Shown one piece after another: positions 17,350-25,310 of a stretch of DNA of 32,674 nucleotides. Within the stretch, counting starts at the first letter, position 1, and each line of letters begins with the position of its first letter. The position numbers were made by a program, and so were the translations under genes. The stretch is from Firmicutes bacterium ADurb.Bin080 (lineage in GTDB: Bacteria; Bacillota; Clostridia; Christensenellales; DTU072), in NCBI GenBank assembly GCA_002070965.1, contig MWEH01000130.1, forward strand, positions 1 through 32,674, written 5' to 3'. The notes below the pieces were generated by a model that did not search any database, was not told where the DNA came from, and saw only the letters and a list, made by a program, of their open reading frames with translations.

Positions 17350-19479
17350 TTATTCCCCATATAACCTTGAGGATATATTTGAATAGTTCCAGTTTATTTT
17401 ATAAGAATTCAGCTTATCATTTGGAACATAAATCTTAAATGAAGTGGGCATTTGCGAAGTATTGAAACTATATTGATAAATAGTTGTATTTGCTGCATCC
17501 CAGACAATGTCTCCTCTAAAACGAATTGATTCCAGGTTTGTAAGACCAGCAAAAGCATTAGTTTCAATGCTAGTAATATAAAGTGGCAGATAAATATTTC
17601 TTATGACGGAATCGATGTTGAAGGCATACGCTTTTATGGTATCTACTACGTAATATCCATAATTTGCAGCGGCATCTGTTTCAGCTTTAACATCTATGGC
17701 AATAGGAAGAGTCGGGTCAATTCTTTCATCATATCCTCCCACTAATATATGAAGAGGTTCGGATGCAGAGAAATCCCATTCGCCCGTTTCAGAATCGACC
17801 CATTCAATTATGTTTCTTGTGTAGATTTGAAGGGCGGGATCAAGGCAAATCCATTTTTCATAAAAGTTTTGTACTGTTGATAAAGAATATGCTGTGGGTA
17901 ATAAACCAGCGGGAACTTCGGTTATTACTAAAAATGCATTAATATAATCTTCTATTTTTCCACTAGGAACAACGATGTGGGATTTACATGTATTATCGCT
18001 TGATCCACCCCCAAATACGTAAGAGCCAATGTAAGAGGGGGGAGTTAGTCCTTGAAATGTGATAATTGCTCCAGGTGAATCTGAAAAACACTCTCCCGCA
18101 ATTGAAGAAATGTTTGGTTTAACTGAGTACTCAGGTTTGATCATCCCGGGATAGGCATAAATCAAAGCATTTTCGATATATAGTAATTTGTCCTCTTGTA
18201 CCTCAGGGTTATTAGTAACAGAATCCTTCAACCATTTAGTTGCATATGCTTGATAGTTTATTAGATAACTGCCAAATGGATAACTACCTATATTCTTTAA
18301 ACTACTACCTCCGGTTACGGTTTCTAAGTATATACAACCCCAAAAAGCCTGAGTTCCAATATCCTCTACGGATTTTAAATCAATGGCTGAAAGGCCGGAA
18401 AGCATAAAAGCCGAGTTATATATTTTTAATAGATTATCTGGCGTGTCAAAAGTTGTTAGGGAGGAGCAAGATTTAAAAGCATTTGGCCCTATTTGTAGAA
18501 GAGAGTCTGGGAGAGTCACGGACGATAAGCTAGAGCAATACTCAAACGCAGAAGTATCTATTTGGATTAAAGAAGATCCTGAAACCGAAATAGATTTCAG
18601 CTTATCACTTTCATAGAAAGCATATTCTCTTATGTATTCAAGTTCGCCAGCAATTTCTACGGTTTCTAGTTTTGTACAACCGGAAAAAGCATACTTCTTA
18701 ATCTCTTTATATCCTTCGGGGATAATCAGACTCTTTACATTCGCATTTTCTGAAAAGGCATACTCATTAATTCCATAAACCGGCCGTTCGGCAGAATCAG
18801 TCTCAGGAAGAGTAATAGTTTCATAAGGGATAAAACCGTATTTAAGTCCGTCAACAAAAATATTGCCCTCAATAGATATAAAATTAAACTCTGGAACATC
18901 AATACCCCATAGTGCAAAAAGAACGGTAGTTTTATTAATGGGTGTGTTTGCAAAATCAAACAGGGTCGTGTATTCAGGGTCTTCGTACCAACCGAAAAGG
19001 GTATAGCCAGGTCTTTGATATTGGGAAGAAGGGTCTGAAGAAAACTCCCCAGGATTAACTTTCTGAGCAGGAAAACCTCCCGCTTCAGACACAAAATATA
19101 CTGTATATTTACTATCTTGTCTTGAAGGAATCAAAGGGCTTGAAGAAGAAGGGAAAACCAGTACTTTCCCATAGGATGTAATCCCTTCCGATTCGACGGT
19201 TAAAGTGACCGAACCTTCTCTTAATCCAGTAATTGATTTCCCATCCTCTGCAACAGATACAATAGAGGAGTTAGCACTCCTTATCACATATTCTTTGTTC
19301 TCTGGTCTGGTAGTGACAGTAGGATTTACTGTCGTATTTAGATCCAGATAAAGATATATTGTGGAATCGTTAAAATAAACGGTTTTTGTTTTTCCGCATG
19401 ATGAAAGAATAACTCCGATCATAATAATCGAGATTATAATAAGAAAAGAAATAGAGATTTTAATCTTGTTTATTTTCAT
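17350..19479 (-). CDS. BspA-like leucine-rich-repeat surface lipoprotein
   Basis: 709 aa. A lipoprotein signal peptide ends in the lipobox LSSC with Cys28. Then come a Big_2-like Ig domain (about 35-110, ending with SITGLREGSVTLTVESEG), an InlB-type beta-grasp repeat (about 128-192, GYTLFGWYEDPEYTTLFDF), and a run of BspA-type repeats (LRR_5, about 215-440) in the form YAFSGCTKLETVEIAG, with a further repeat block near the C-terminus (about 615-690). No sortase motif is seen; the lipid anchor should hold it outside the cell. The family is used for binding polymers, host or other cells. The ligand is unknown. No ribosome site precedes the ATG. Confidence 0.9.
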   Translation of the reverse strand: MKINKIKISISFLIIISIIMIGVILSSCGKTKTVYFNDSTIYLYLDLNTTVNPTVTTRPENKEYVIRSANSSIVSVAEDGKSITGLREGSVTLTVESEGITSYGKVLVFPSSSSPLIPSRQDSKYTVYFVSEAGGFPAQKVNPGEFSSDPSSQYQRPGYTLFGWYEDPEYTTLFDFANTPINKTTVLFALWGIDVPEFNFISIEGNIFVDGLKYGFIPYETITLPETDSAERPVYGINEYAFSENANVKSLIIPEGYKEIKKYAFSGCTKLETVEIAGELEYIREYAFYESDKLKSISVSGSSLIQIDTSAFEYCSSLSSVTLPDSLLQIGPNAFKSCSSLTTFDTPDNLLKIYNSAFMLSGLSAIDLKSVEDIGTQAFWGCIYLETVTGGSSLKNIGSYPFGSYLINYQAYATKWLKDSVTNNPEVQEDKLLYIENALIYAYPGMIKPEYSVKPNISSIAGECFSDSPGAIITFQGLTPPSYIGSYVFGGGSSDNTCKSHIVVPSGKIEDYINAFLVITEVPAGLLPTAYSLSTVQNFYEKWICLDPALQIYTRNIIEWVDSETGEWDFSASEPLHILVGGYDERIDPTLPIAIDVKAETDAAANYGYYVVDTIKAYAFNIDSVIRNIYLPLYITSIETNAFAGLTNLESIRFRGDIVWDAANTTIYQYSFNTSQMPTSFKIYVPNDKLNSYKINWNYSNISSRLYGE

Positions 19480-19485
19480 GTGATT

Positions 19486-19514
19486 AGTATATCATGAGGG
19501 TTAAGTATATACAA
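19486..19514 (-). promoter_or_regulatory. Promoter of the lipoprotein gene, placed for a leaderless transcript
   Basis: On the minus strand TTGTAT (19514-19509), 17-nt spacer, TATACT (19491-19486). The ATG begins only 7 nt after the -10 box, where transcription would start, and there is no Shine-Dalgarno sequence. Confidence 0.55.
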
Positions 19515-19575
19515 CAAAGGCTTAATTACTCTCCCATTCATAATAATTCTATCAAATTGGTATGTATTTGTAATG

Positions 19576-19614
19576 AAAAAAAAGTGAAAAAGGGCACTTA
19601 AAGAGCCCTTTTTC
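19576..19614 (-). terminator. Terminator of the GH2 gene
   Basis: GAAAAAGGGC (19586-19595) pairs perfectly with GCCCTTTTTC (19605-19614) across 9 nt. A further T-run on the minus strand (19583-19576) follows. It is 25 bp after the GH2 stop and may work on both strands. Confidence 0.85.
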
Positions 19615-19638
19615 AATTGATTATGAAAGAATATTTTT

Positions 19639-21390
19639 CTATAATCGAACCTTTTTATTTAGCTCAATCAAACTAATTGCGTTGATTTTTAAAACCTTTC
19701 GATCATAAGTAAGCAACCCATTAATCTCATCTTCGACGTCTGTCACTTGAGTGTAAACGGTTGCGGAAAGTCCTTCTGGAATCAAAGGTATGATACTTTC
19801 GTTATAAAGTTTAATGTATGCTGCTTCTAAGTCTTGACTGGAGGAAAATTTCCTATAGCCAAAAGCCTTAACTTTATTGAAAACATGTCCTTCTACCTTC
19901 AAGCTATATCCTCCAAACTCAGAAAGAATAGTACACCTACTCTCGTTTTTAGGTAATTTAATAGGGACAAAGTAGATATGCATTGATTTAAAATCATTTC
20001 CGCCCTGGTCGAGCCAGCCACTTGCATGATCTATGGCTCTTGTTTTGTCAATTTCTTTTACAAAATCATAAGCTTTTAACGCATCAAATTGGCCCCAGCT
20101 TTCATTAAATGGAACCCATACAGATAAACTAACTACATTGTACAAAAGGTCAATAGTTCTTTTGGCATCGACATAATATTCCTCTCTGCCTTCTTCATCT
20201 TGTCTTCCGCCTATCCTGTAATTAGTATCATCACCGGCAAGATTGAATAAACCTAAGGCACCGTTTAAAAGCTTATTAGCATCTCTTCCGCCATTTATGA
20301 AATCCTGCCAAACTAACATTCCCAAACGATCGCAGTGATAATACCATCTTAAGGGTTCAATTTTTATATGTTTTCTTAACATATTGAACCCCAAATCTTT
20401 CATAGACTTAATGTCATAAATTATTGCTTCCTCGGAAGGAGGGGTATATAGTCCATCCGGCCAATATCCTTGGTCGAGAAGTCCATTATGGAAGTAGGGC
20501 TTATTATTCAGCATAAGCCTTTTAATTCCTTTTTCGTCTTCGATAATGCCGAAATTTCTCATTCCAAAGTACGATTTTACTTTATCAGTTCCTAACTCAA
20601 GTATAATAGTGTATAGGAAGGGATTTTCTGGGGACCAGAGAATGGGGTCCTTTATTTTAATTGTGCAATTTCCGTCTGCATCTGGGTACACAGAACTAAT
20701 GTTGGTATCGTTTTCGAAAACGGAAACTAAACAACCCGTATTATTGGTGGAGTCAATATTTATGGAAACCTCAGATAAATCTATGTTGGGAGTAATTTTT
20801 AGAGATGAAATATATTCTTCAGGTACACTCTCCAGCCAAACTGTTTGCCAAATACCCGATTGAGGAGTATAAAAAATGCCGCCTCTTTTAATTTTTTGTT
20901 TACCTCTAGCTTGATAACTTTTGTCAGATGGGTCAAATACATCCAATGAGATAGTGTTAATTCCTTCTTTAATCGCATCTGTTACATCAAAGTTAAATGG
21001 GAAATAACCCCCTTTGTGTTCTCCAAGATGTTTTCCGTTTAAGTACACATTGCACTTGTAATCAACCGCTCCGAAGTGCAAGAAGGTTTTTGCTTGTAAA
21101 AAACCTTTTTTTACTTCGAAATCATGCTTGTAGTAGAGGATATCATTGGGCATGACCAATCTGTTCACTTCGCTTAGGGGACATTCCGGAGAGAAGGGAA
21201 CAAGGATTTTACCCTGATATTCGCCAAGAGTTTCGTGTTTTTTTAAGATAGCGTAGTCCCAATAACCATTCAGGTTAAGGAAACTATCTCTTTCAAATTG
21301 AGGGCGAGGATATTCGGGTAAAGGGTTTCTCTTGTCAATGGTTTCCCCAAATTTAGTGAATAGTTTCTCTAAATTCTTATAATTCTTCAT
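19639..21390 (-). CDS. Glycoside hydrolase family 2 protein (beta-galactosidase/glucuronidase-like)
   Basis: 583 aa. Domains in order: sugar-binding jelly roll (about 30-190, with YYKHDFEV and NGKHLGEHKGGYFPF), Ig-like domain (about 195-280), and TIM barrel (about 285-580). Acid/base Glu430 lies in VPFNESWGQ and nucleophile Glu491 in LSEFGGYS, both where GH2 enzymes have them; LGFNMLRKHIKIEP and GMLVWQDF are further family marks. No signal peptide, so it acts inside the cell on imported oligosaccharides or glycosides. It lacks the large C-terminal domain of LacZ. Specificity (galactose, glucuronate, mannose) cannot be read. GGAGGA precedes the ATG. Confidence 0.92.
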   Translation of the reverse strand: MKNYKNLEKLFTKFGETIDKRNPLPEYPRPQFERDSFLNLNGYWDYAILKKHETLGEYQGKILVPFSPECPLSEVNRLVMPNDILYYKHDFEVKKGFLQAKTFLHFGAVDYKCNVYLNGKHLGEHKGGYFPFNFDVTDAIKEGINTISLDVFDPSDKSYQARGKQKIKRGGIFYTPQSGIWQTVWLESVPEEYISSLKITPNIDLSEVSINIDSTNNTGCLVSVFENDTNISSVYPDADGNCTIKIKDPILWSPENPFLYTIILELGTDKVKSYFGMRNFGIIEDEKGIKRLMLNNKPYFHNGLLDQGYWPDGLYTPPSEEAIIYDIKSMKDLGFNMLRKHIKIEPLRWYYHCDRLGMLVWQDFINGGRDANKLLNGALGLFNLAGDDTNYRIGGRQDEEGREEYYVDAKRTIDLLYNVVSLSVWVPFNESWGQFDALKAYDFVKEIDKTRAIDHASGWLDQGGNDFKSMHIYFVPIKLPKNESRCTILSEFGGYSLKVEGHVFNKVKAFGYRKFSSSQDLEAAYIKLYNESIIPLIPEGLSATVYTQVTDVEDEINGLLTYDRKVLKINAISLIELNKKVRL

Positions 21391-21416
21391 AGCTCCTCCA
21401 TAAATTACTATTTTTA

Positions 21417-21445
21417 ATTATACAAAATAAGAAGCCAACAATCAA
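21417..21445 (-). promoter_or_regulatory. Sigma-A promoter of the GH2 gene
   Basis: On the minus strand TTGATT (21445-21440), 17-nt spacer, TATAAT (21422-21417). Confidence 0.7.
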
Positions 21446-21449
21446 TATA

Positions 21450-21462
21450 CACAACCCTTGTG
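21450..21462. promoter_or_regulatory. Small dyad between two divergent promoters
   Basis: CACAA-CCC-TTGTG sits exactly between the -35 boxes of the GH2 promoter and the kinase promoter, a typical place for a shared operator. Only five pairs, so tentative. Confidence 0.35.
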
Positions 21463-21463
21463 A

Positions 21464-21492
21464 TTGACTAACTAATCGTTTATTTATATAAT
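21464..21492 (+). promoter_or_regulatory. Sigma-A promoter of the amino acid kinase gene
   Basis: TTGACT (21464-21469), 17-nt spacer, TATAAT (21487-21492). The -35 box overlaps ACTAACTAA, like the half-site at 17279-17286. Confidence 0.75.
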
Positions 21493-21559
21493 CAAAATAA
21501 TCTCTATGAAGCTGATTAAGCATATATTTGCTTTTTGGAATAATGAGAGGAGGAAAATA

Positions 21560-22390
21560 ATGACTGCTTTTGATATTGAACTGGTAGGAAAAATAGGATC
21601 TATGGCCCTTGTTAATTCAGAGAACAGGGACATAGACTATAATGTTATATCTCACATTTCGAGAGAATTAAAGCCAGGATATGTTTGGGTTACATCAGGA
21701 GCAACCGAAATTGGACGACTGGATTACTTAAGACGCAACGGTAAGGAATTGAATGGTCCAGAAGATGAAATTAAAACAGATTACGCTGCTCAGGGACAGA
21801 TAATTTTACTCGAGACCTATCGTACTTTTATGGACAGCAAATATTCTTTAAGACAGTTTTTAGTTGAGCATCAACATTTCAACGATCCAATGAAAAGAGA
21901 ACATCTTAAGAAGGCTCTACTTCGGTGTCCCATTCAAAATGCTATACCCATAATCAATTACAATGACCCAGTAAGCTATGAAGAGAATAGAAAACTCGAA
22001 ATCCAGCAGCTAAGGGCAAAAAATGCTAAAGTAGTTGAAGCAATTGATAATGATGAAACAGCATCTCAAATTGCATGTCTCTTAAATCCTAAGTACCTGT
22101 TAATACTTTCAAGTACAGATGGTATTTTCACCGATTTAAATGATAAGAACACTCTAGTTAAGGAGATTACGGGGGCAAATGCAGAAGAAGTAATTTCAAA
22201 CATTGAGTATTATCAACATTACTGTGATGGAGCAAGCAGAAAAGGGTCTGCGGGAGCTAGGGCAAAACTTGAATATGTAAAGGACTCAATTAGAATGGGT
22301 ACAACCGTTTTTATTGCAAGCAGCAAGTATCATATCGGGGACATTATTAATGGAAAGTCTCCTGCTACACGTATTTTTATCTCGAAATAG
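21560..22390 (+). CDS. Glutamate 5-kinase-like amino acid kinase (no PUA domain)
   Basis: 276 aa from ATG 21560, chosen because GAGAGGAGG precedes it; the upstream in-frame ATG at 21506 would lie almost at the transcription start. Amino acid kinase fold with the G5K order of motifs: KIGS (11-14), VTSGATEIG (44-52), YAAQGQ (75-80), PIINYNDPVS (130-139), DNDETAS (163-169), STDGIFTD (185-192) and GSAGARAKLE (229-238) where true ProB has GTGGMATKL. An insert of about 20 residues separates the NDPVS and DNDE motifs, the PUA domain is missing and no proA is adjacent. Proline synthesis is possible, but a different acid substrate is also plausible. Confidence 0.8.
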   Translation: MTAFDIELVGKIGSMALVNSENRDIDYNVISHISRELKPGYVWVTSGATEIGRLDYLRRNGKELNGPEDEIKTDYAAQGQIILLETYRTFMDSKYSLRQFLVEHQHFNDPMKREHLKKALLRCPIQNAIPIINYNDPVSYEENRKLEIQQLRAKNAKVVEAIDNDETASQIACLLNPKYLLILSSTDGIFTDLNDKNTLVKEITGANAEEVISNIEYYQHYCDGASRKGSAGARAKLEYVKDSIRMGTTVFIASSKYHIGDIINGKSPATRIFISK

Positions 22391-22415
22391 ATTCCATAAA
22401 AGATATTTTTGATTC

Positions 22416-22448
22416 AAAAAAGCAGCCTTGATAGGCTGCTTTTTATTT
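22416..22448. terminator. Bidirectional terminator
   Basis: AGCAGCC (22421-22427) pairs with GGCTGCT (22434-22440), flanked by A-run on the left and TTTTATTT on the right. It serves the kinase gene and the convergent SDR gene. Confidence 0.9.
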
Positions 22449-22463
22449 AACTGAGATAATTTA

Positions 22464-23168
22464 TTATATTGTGTAACCTCCATCGACAGGTATTACAGTT
22501 CCAGTAATGAAGGAAGAATTATCGGAAGCAAGAAATAGGGCGAGATTTGCAATATCTTCCGGTTTACCAAGTCTAGAAACTGGGCAAGAAGAGACTAATT
22601 CGTTTAAAACAGAGGGATCAATATTTTTGTTCATTTCGGTATCAATAATTCCCGGGGCAATGAGGTTCACTGTTATCCCAGATGGACCTAGTTCTTTAGC
22701 AAGAGATTTCGTGAGACCTGTAAGGCCAGCTTTCGCCGCAGAATAGTGTACTTCGCAAGAAGCACCCGAGATTCCCCACATGCTGCCGATAAATATTATC
22801 CTTCCGAAGCTTTTGTTTATCATTCCCTGGATGAAAGCTTTCGAGATAAAGAAAGCCCCTTTAAGGTTGGTATTTACTATATTATCCCAGTCATCTTCAT
22901 TGATAAGTGAGCACATCTTAATGTCGCTAATACCCGCATTATTTATGACAATATCGACGCAGTTGGCTTTTTCCTTAAGAGTGTTTATATCTTCCATTTT
23001 GGTGATATCGCAAAAAAATGCCCGGGCTCCGTACTCTTTTGCAAGTAGTTCAGCTTCATTTTTATGATTCTTATATGTGAAAATTACAGAATAACCTGCT
23101 TTTGAAAATTCCTTAACTATTCCTGCCCCAATTCCAGTGGAGCCCCCAGTTATTAGCACAGTTTTCAT
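22464..23168 (-). CDS. SDR-family oxidoreductase (FabG-like)
   Basis: 234 aa. Classical short-chain dehydrogenase: cofactor loop TGGSTGIGAG (8-17), VINNAG (74-79), catalytic Ser129, Tyr142 and Lys146 (HYSAAKAG), and PGIIDTEMN after the active site. The C-terminal GTVIPVDGGYTI is the usual family end. No basic residue pattern after the first loop clearly fixes NADPH over NADH. The closest general type is 3-oxoacyl-ACP reductase, but no other fatty-acid genes are near, so substrate stays open. AAGGACAT precedes the ATG. Probably co-transcribed with aroC (72-nt gap). Confidence 0.9.
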   Translation of the reverse strand: MKTVLITGGSTGIGAGIVKEFSKAGYSVIFTYKNHKNEAELLAKEYGARAFFCDITKMEDINTLKEKANCVDIVINNAGISDIKMCSLINEDDWDNIVNTNLKGAFFISKAFIQGMINKSFGRIIFIGSMWGISGASCEVHYSAAKAGLTGLTKSLAKELGPSGITVNLIAPGIIDTEMNKNIDPSVLNELVSSCPVSRLGKPEDIANLALFLASDNSSFITGTVIPVDGGYTI

Positions 23169-23284
23169 ATTATGTCCTTAATAAAATCGATTGCCCTTTC
23201 TTGGTTCGAGAAGATGGCAGTATGGAAAAACTCAAGTGTTTTATTTTTCGATATCTGGTTTTCTATCCTTTGTAGATGCTTTCT
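23165..23284 (-). other. Open out-of-frame segment bridging aroC and the SDR gene
   Basis: A 39-codon open frame, +1 relative to aroC, runs over the aroC stop and ends with a TGA that overlaps the SDR ATG (ATGA). It has no ATG, GTG or TTG. Its end reads FSNQERAIDFIKDII. Removing one base from the A5 run at 23244-23248, just before the aroC stop, would fuse aroC into it. It may be a decayed C-terminal extension, a site of slippage, or chance. Confidence 0.3.
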
Positions 23285-24386
23285 TTATTTCAACTTTGGG
23301 CATGTTCATATATCCATTTCCCTCTAATATCGCATCAAGTGTCACAATTGAGGCTACAGAGGAAGCAACCACATTCCCTCTGGGGGCAAAACAAACCACA
23401 TGGTTTCGTCTTACTTGGAGATCTACGACTTCATTTGTGATTAAATCAAGTCCTTTCATGGGTTGCTTTATGGAAGGGATAGGTTTAAACACTGTAGTCA
23501 TTACAACAGGCATACCGTTACTTACACCACGGTTTAACCCTCCGTTGTAATTATTATCAGTTTCTATTTTGCCTTCCTCATTTTTGAAGAAAGAGTCAGC
23601 TACTTCACTTCCACGAGCTCTTGCAAAATCATTTCCATATCCAAAACCAATGCTTTTTGCTCCTGGAATAGAAAACATTAAGGATGCGAGATGACTTTCC
23701 AAACTGTCAAAGCAGGGGGACCCATACCCAGCGGGTAATCCAACGATAGCTGTTTCAATTGCTCCACCAATTGAGTCGCCTAAAGCAGAAATACTCTCAA
23801 GAAGGGATACCATTTTTTTCCTAGCTTCGTTAGAAATAGTTGGCATAGTCATTGAGTTTAGTCTTTCGATTAAATCTTCCGAAATATTTACTCCGAATGA
23901 TTCATCAGTTATGTTCCCAATCGATTTGATATGGGATACTACCTTTATTCCCATGTGAGACAAATAATCTGCGCAGAGCATTCCGAAAAAGACAATAGGT
24001 AGAGTAAATTTGCTAGAAAAATGGCCTCCATCGCGCATGTCGGCAAATCCGCGATATCTTACGCTTGCAACATAATCTGCGTGTGATGGGCGTAAGATAA
24101 TACCTTGTTGTTCAACAGGTTCTTCAATTTTGTTGTAAAACAGTACAGTAATAGGTGCGCCATTAGTTATTCCCTTGGTTACGCCAGAGACTATTACTGG
24201 TCTATCTTCGCTCCTGTTAACAGTGGTGAAGTTGACTGTACCTTGTCTTAATTTTAAACCCATCTTAATTCTGTCGAGATTAACAGGGATTCCTGCAGGA
24301 AAATCATGAAGAGTTCCCCCAATCACTTCACCTTGTGCTTCTCCGAATATTGATAACTTAATATTATTGCCCCAAATAGAACTCAT
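23241..24386 (-). CDS. aroC: Chorismate synthase with an altered active-site motif
   Basis: Last step of the shikimate pathway: EPSP to chorismate, using reduced FMN. Start taken at ATG 24386 (MSSIWGNNIKLS), the usual family beginning with GGAG 7 nt upstream; ATG 24398 has no ribosome site. 381 aa. Motifs: RPSHADYVASVRYRGFADMR, where the His matches one proposed catalytic His, DGGHFSSKFTLP (the GGHFSGR type seen in clostridial enzymes, with Lys for Arg), and GYGNDFARARGSEVADSF. The first signature reads GEAQG instead of GESHG: the conserved His is Gln18 (codon CAA). Activity therefore needs testing. The tail after about residue 355 is charged and unlike the core. Confidence 0.92.
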   Translation of the reverse strand: MSSIWGNNIKLSIFGEAQGEVIGGTLHDFPAGIPVNLDRIKMGLKLRQGTVNFTTVNRSEDRPVIVSGVTKGITNGAPITVLFYNKIEEPVEQQGIILRPSHADYVASVRYRGFADMRDGGHFSSKFTLPIVFFGMLCADYLSHMGIKVVSHIKSIGNITDESFGVNISEDLIERLNSMTMPTISNEARKKMVSLLESISALGDSIGGAIETAIVGLPAGYGSPCFDSLESHLASLMFSIPGAKSIGFGYGNDFARARGSEVADSFFKNEEGKIETDNNYNGGLNRGVSNGMPVVMTTVFKPIPSIKQPMKGLDLITNEVVDLQVRRNHVVCFAPRGNVVASSVASIVTLDAILEGNGYMNMPKVEIKKASTKDRKPDIEK

Positions 24387-24410
24387 ATCGGTCTCCATTA
24401 GTAAAAATTT

Positions 24411-24428
24411 GGAAGGAAATTCCCTTCC
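24411..24428 (-). promoter_or_regulatory. Hairpin in the aroC leader
   Basis: GGAAGG and CCTTCC pair across 6 nt, 25 nt upstream of the aroC start, followed on the minus strand by AAATTTTT. Possibly a leader structure; too short to call a terminator. The gene-free stretch 24399-24804 otherwise holds the promoter at 24666 and two very short frames (15 and 34 codons, starting 24513 and 24587), one with a good AGAGGAG site, for which I see no support as genes. Confidence 0.3.
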
Positions 24429-24665
24429 TCCCTAAAGGATTATTATATATATAATTGCTGTTTAAGTCAATATCACAACTATCAAGCGTAAGGTGAAAGA
24501 GGAGCACAGAAAATGAAGATAAAAAGCCAAGTATACAAGTATTTATCAATCTCATTTTGAAATATAAGTGTTTGAATCCAAAGAAAATGATTAACCTAGT
24601 AATATCAGAGTTAATTGCTGTTAAGATTCTTTTATACCAATCAAGCATAATATACAGGTTTACAT

Positions 24666-24694
24666 TTGTCATTTTAAGGTTTTGGTGGTAATAT
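24666..24694 (+). promoter_or_regulatory. Candidate promoter of the S-component operon
   Basis: TTGTCA (24666-24671), 17-nt spacer, TAATAT (24689-24694). The leader of about 100 nt has a GTGTG/CACAC pair and two T7 runs between GCCAA and TTGGC arms (about 24747-24776), which could be an attenuator. No riboswitch class was recognised. Confidence 0.5.
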
Positions 24695-24804
24695 ATTTTC
24701 AGACTTATGGTGTGATTTCGATGAGTGTCTTGGGATACACACGGAGCCAATTTTTTTGCTTATGCGTTTTTTTGGCAATACCTACAGTCGAAGGAGGTAT
24801 TGTT

Positions 24805-25299
24805 ATGAAGAAATCAACAATTACAATTTTATCGCTCATCGTTATGCTAGTGCTTGCAGCCCTTGCTGTTATTGGGCTAAATTCAATTAACCCTTTTATA
24901 AAGCCTCCAGTAGAAGGGGAGGATGCAATATTAATAACGTTTATATTCGTTGATGAAAACGATAATGTCATATTTTCGGAAGAACTCGCAACTTCCTCAG
25001 GCAATCTTGAAGGGGCTCTAACCGAACTGGATGAGAAGAAAGATTCCTTATCTCTGCAAATAATAAACGGTGAAGCTGGAGTATATTATGAAACTTTTAC
25101 ATTCAATCAGGTAACATATGGTTCGGCACTTGGCAAAATCTACATCTTATTATTTTCCGATGACGAAGAATATACAACAGATGCTGATGGAAATCCAGTA
25201 GTTGTCAGCGGGAAGTCATATGATTCCCTCACAGATGGTGCAAGCTTAGTTCCAGTGAAAGAAGGGGTTACATATGTTATCGCTGCCCGGAAGTTTTAA
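24805..25299 (+). CDS. Small anchored or secreted protein paired with an ECF S component (DUF4430-like?)
   Basis: 164 aa from ATG 24805, which has a perfect AAGGAGG; the upstream open frame lacks a start with a ribosome site. One hydrophobic helix (about 7-24) without lipobox, then an acidic domain of about 130 residues outside the membrane. Its beta-rich pattern with GVYYETFTFN, a YILLFSDDEE strand and a final VKEGVTYVIAARKF vaguely recalls DUF4430/transcobalamin-C-like domains, which often stand beside ECF S components, but I am not sure. 11 nt before the S-component gene, so likely a partner in substrate capture. Real gene: high confidence; function: low. Confidence 0.7.
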   Translation: MKKSTITILSLIVMLVLAALAVIGLNSINPFIKPPVEGEDAILITFIFVDENDNVIFSEELATSSGNLEGALTELDEKKDSLSLQIINGEAGVYYETFTFNQVTYGSALGKIYILLFSDDEEYTTDADGNPVVVSGKSYDSLTDGASLVPVKEGVTYVIAARKF

Positions 25300-25310
25300 G
25301 TAAGGGGAAA

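Noticed and set aside
18735-19094. 119-codon frame on the same strand as the BspA-like gene, in another phase
   Set aside because: Shadow of the lipoprotein gene; Leu-rich composition comes from the shifted reading.
21506-21559. 18-codon N-terminal extension of the amino acid kinase
   Set aside because: Its ATG would lie about 7 nt after the predicted transcription start and lacks a ribosome site, while ATG 21560 has GAGAGGAGG and begins at the conserved domain.
24513-24560. 15-codon ORF with a good AGAGGAG site
   Set aside because: Too short to judge, no promoter clearly in front and no sign of function; noted only in the description of the region.
24364-24750. 128-codon minus-strand frame upstream of aroC
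   Set aside because: Overlaps the aroC start, no ribosome site, no recognisable motif, and it runs against the clear plus-strand promoter and gene at 24666-25299.
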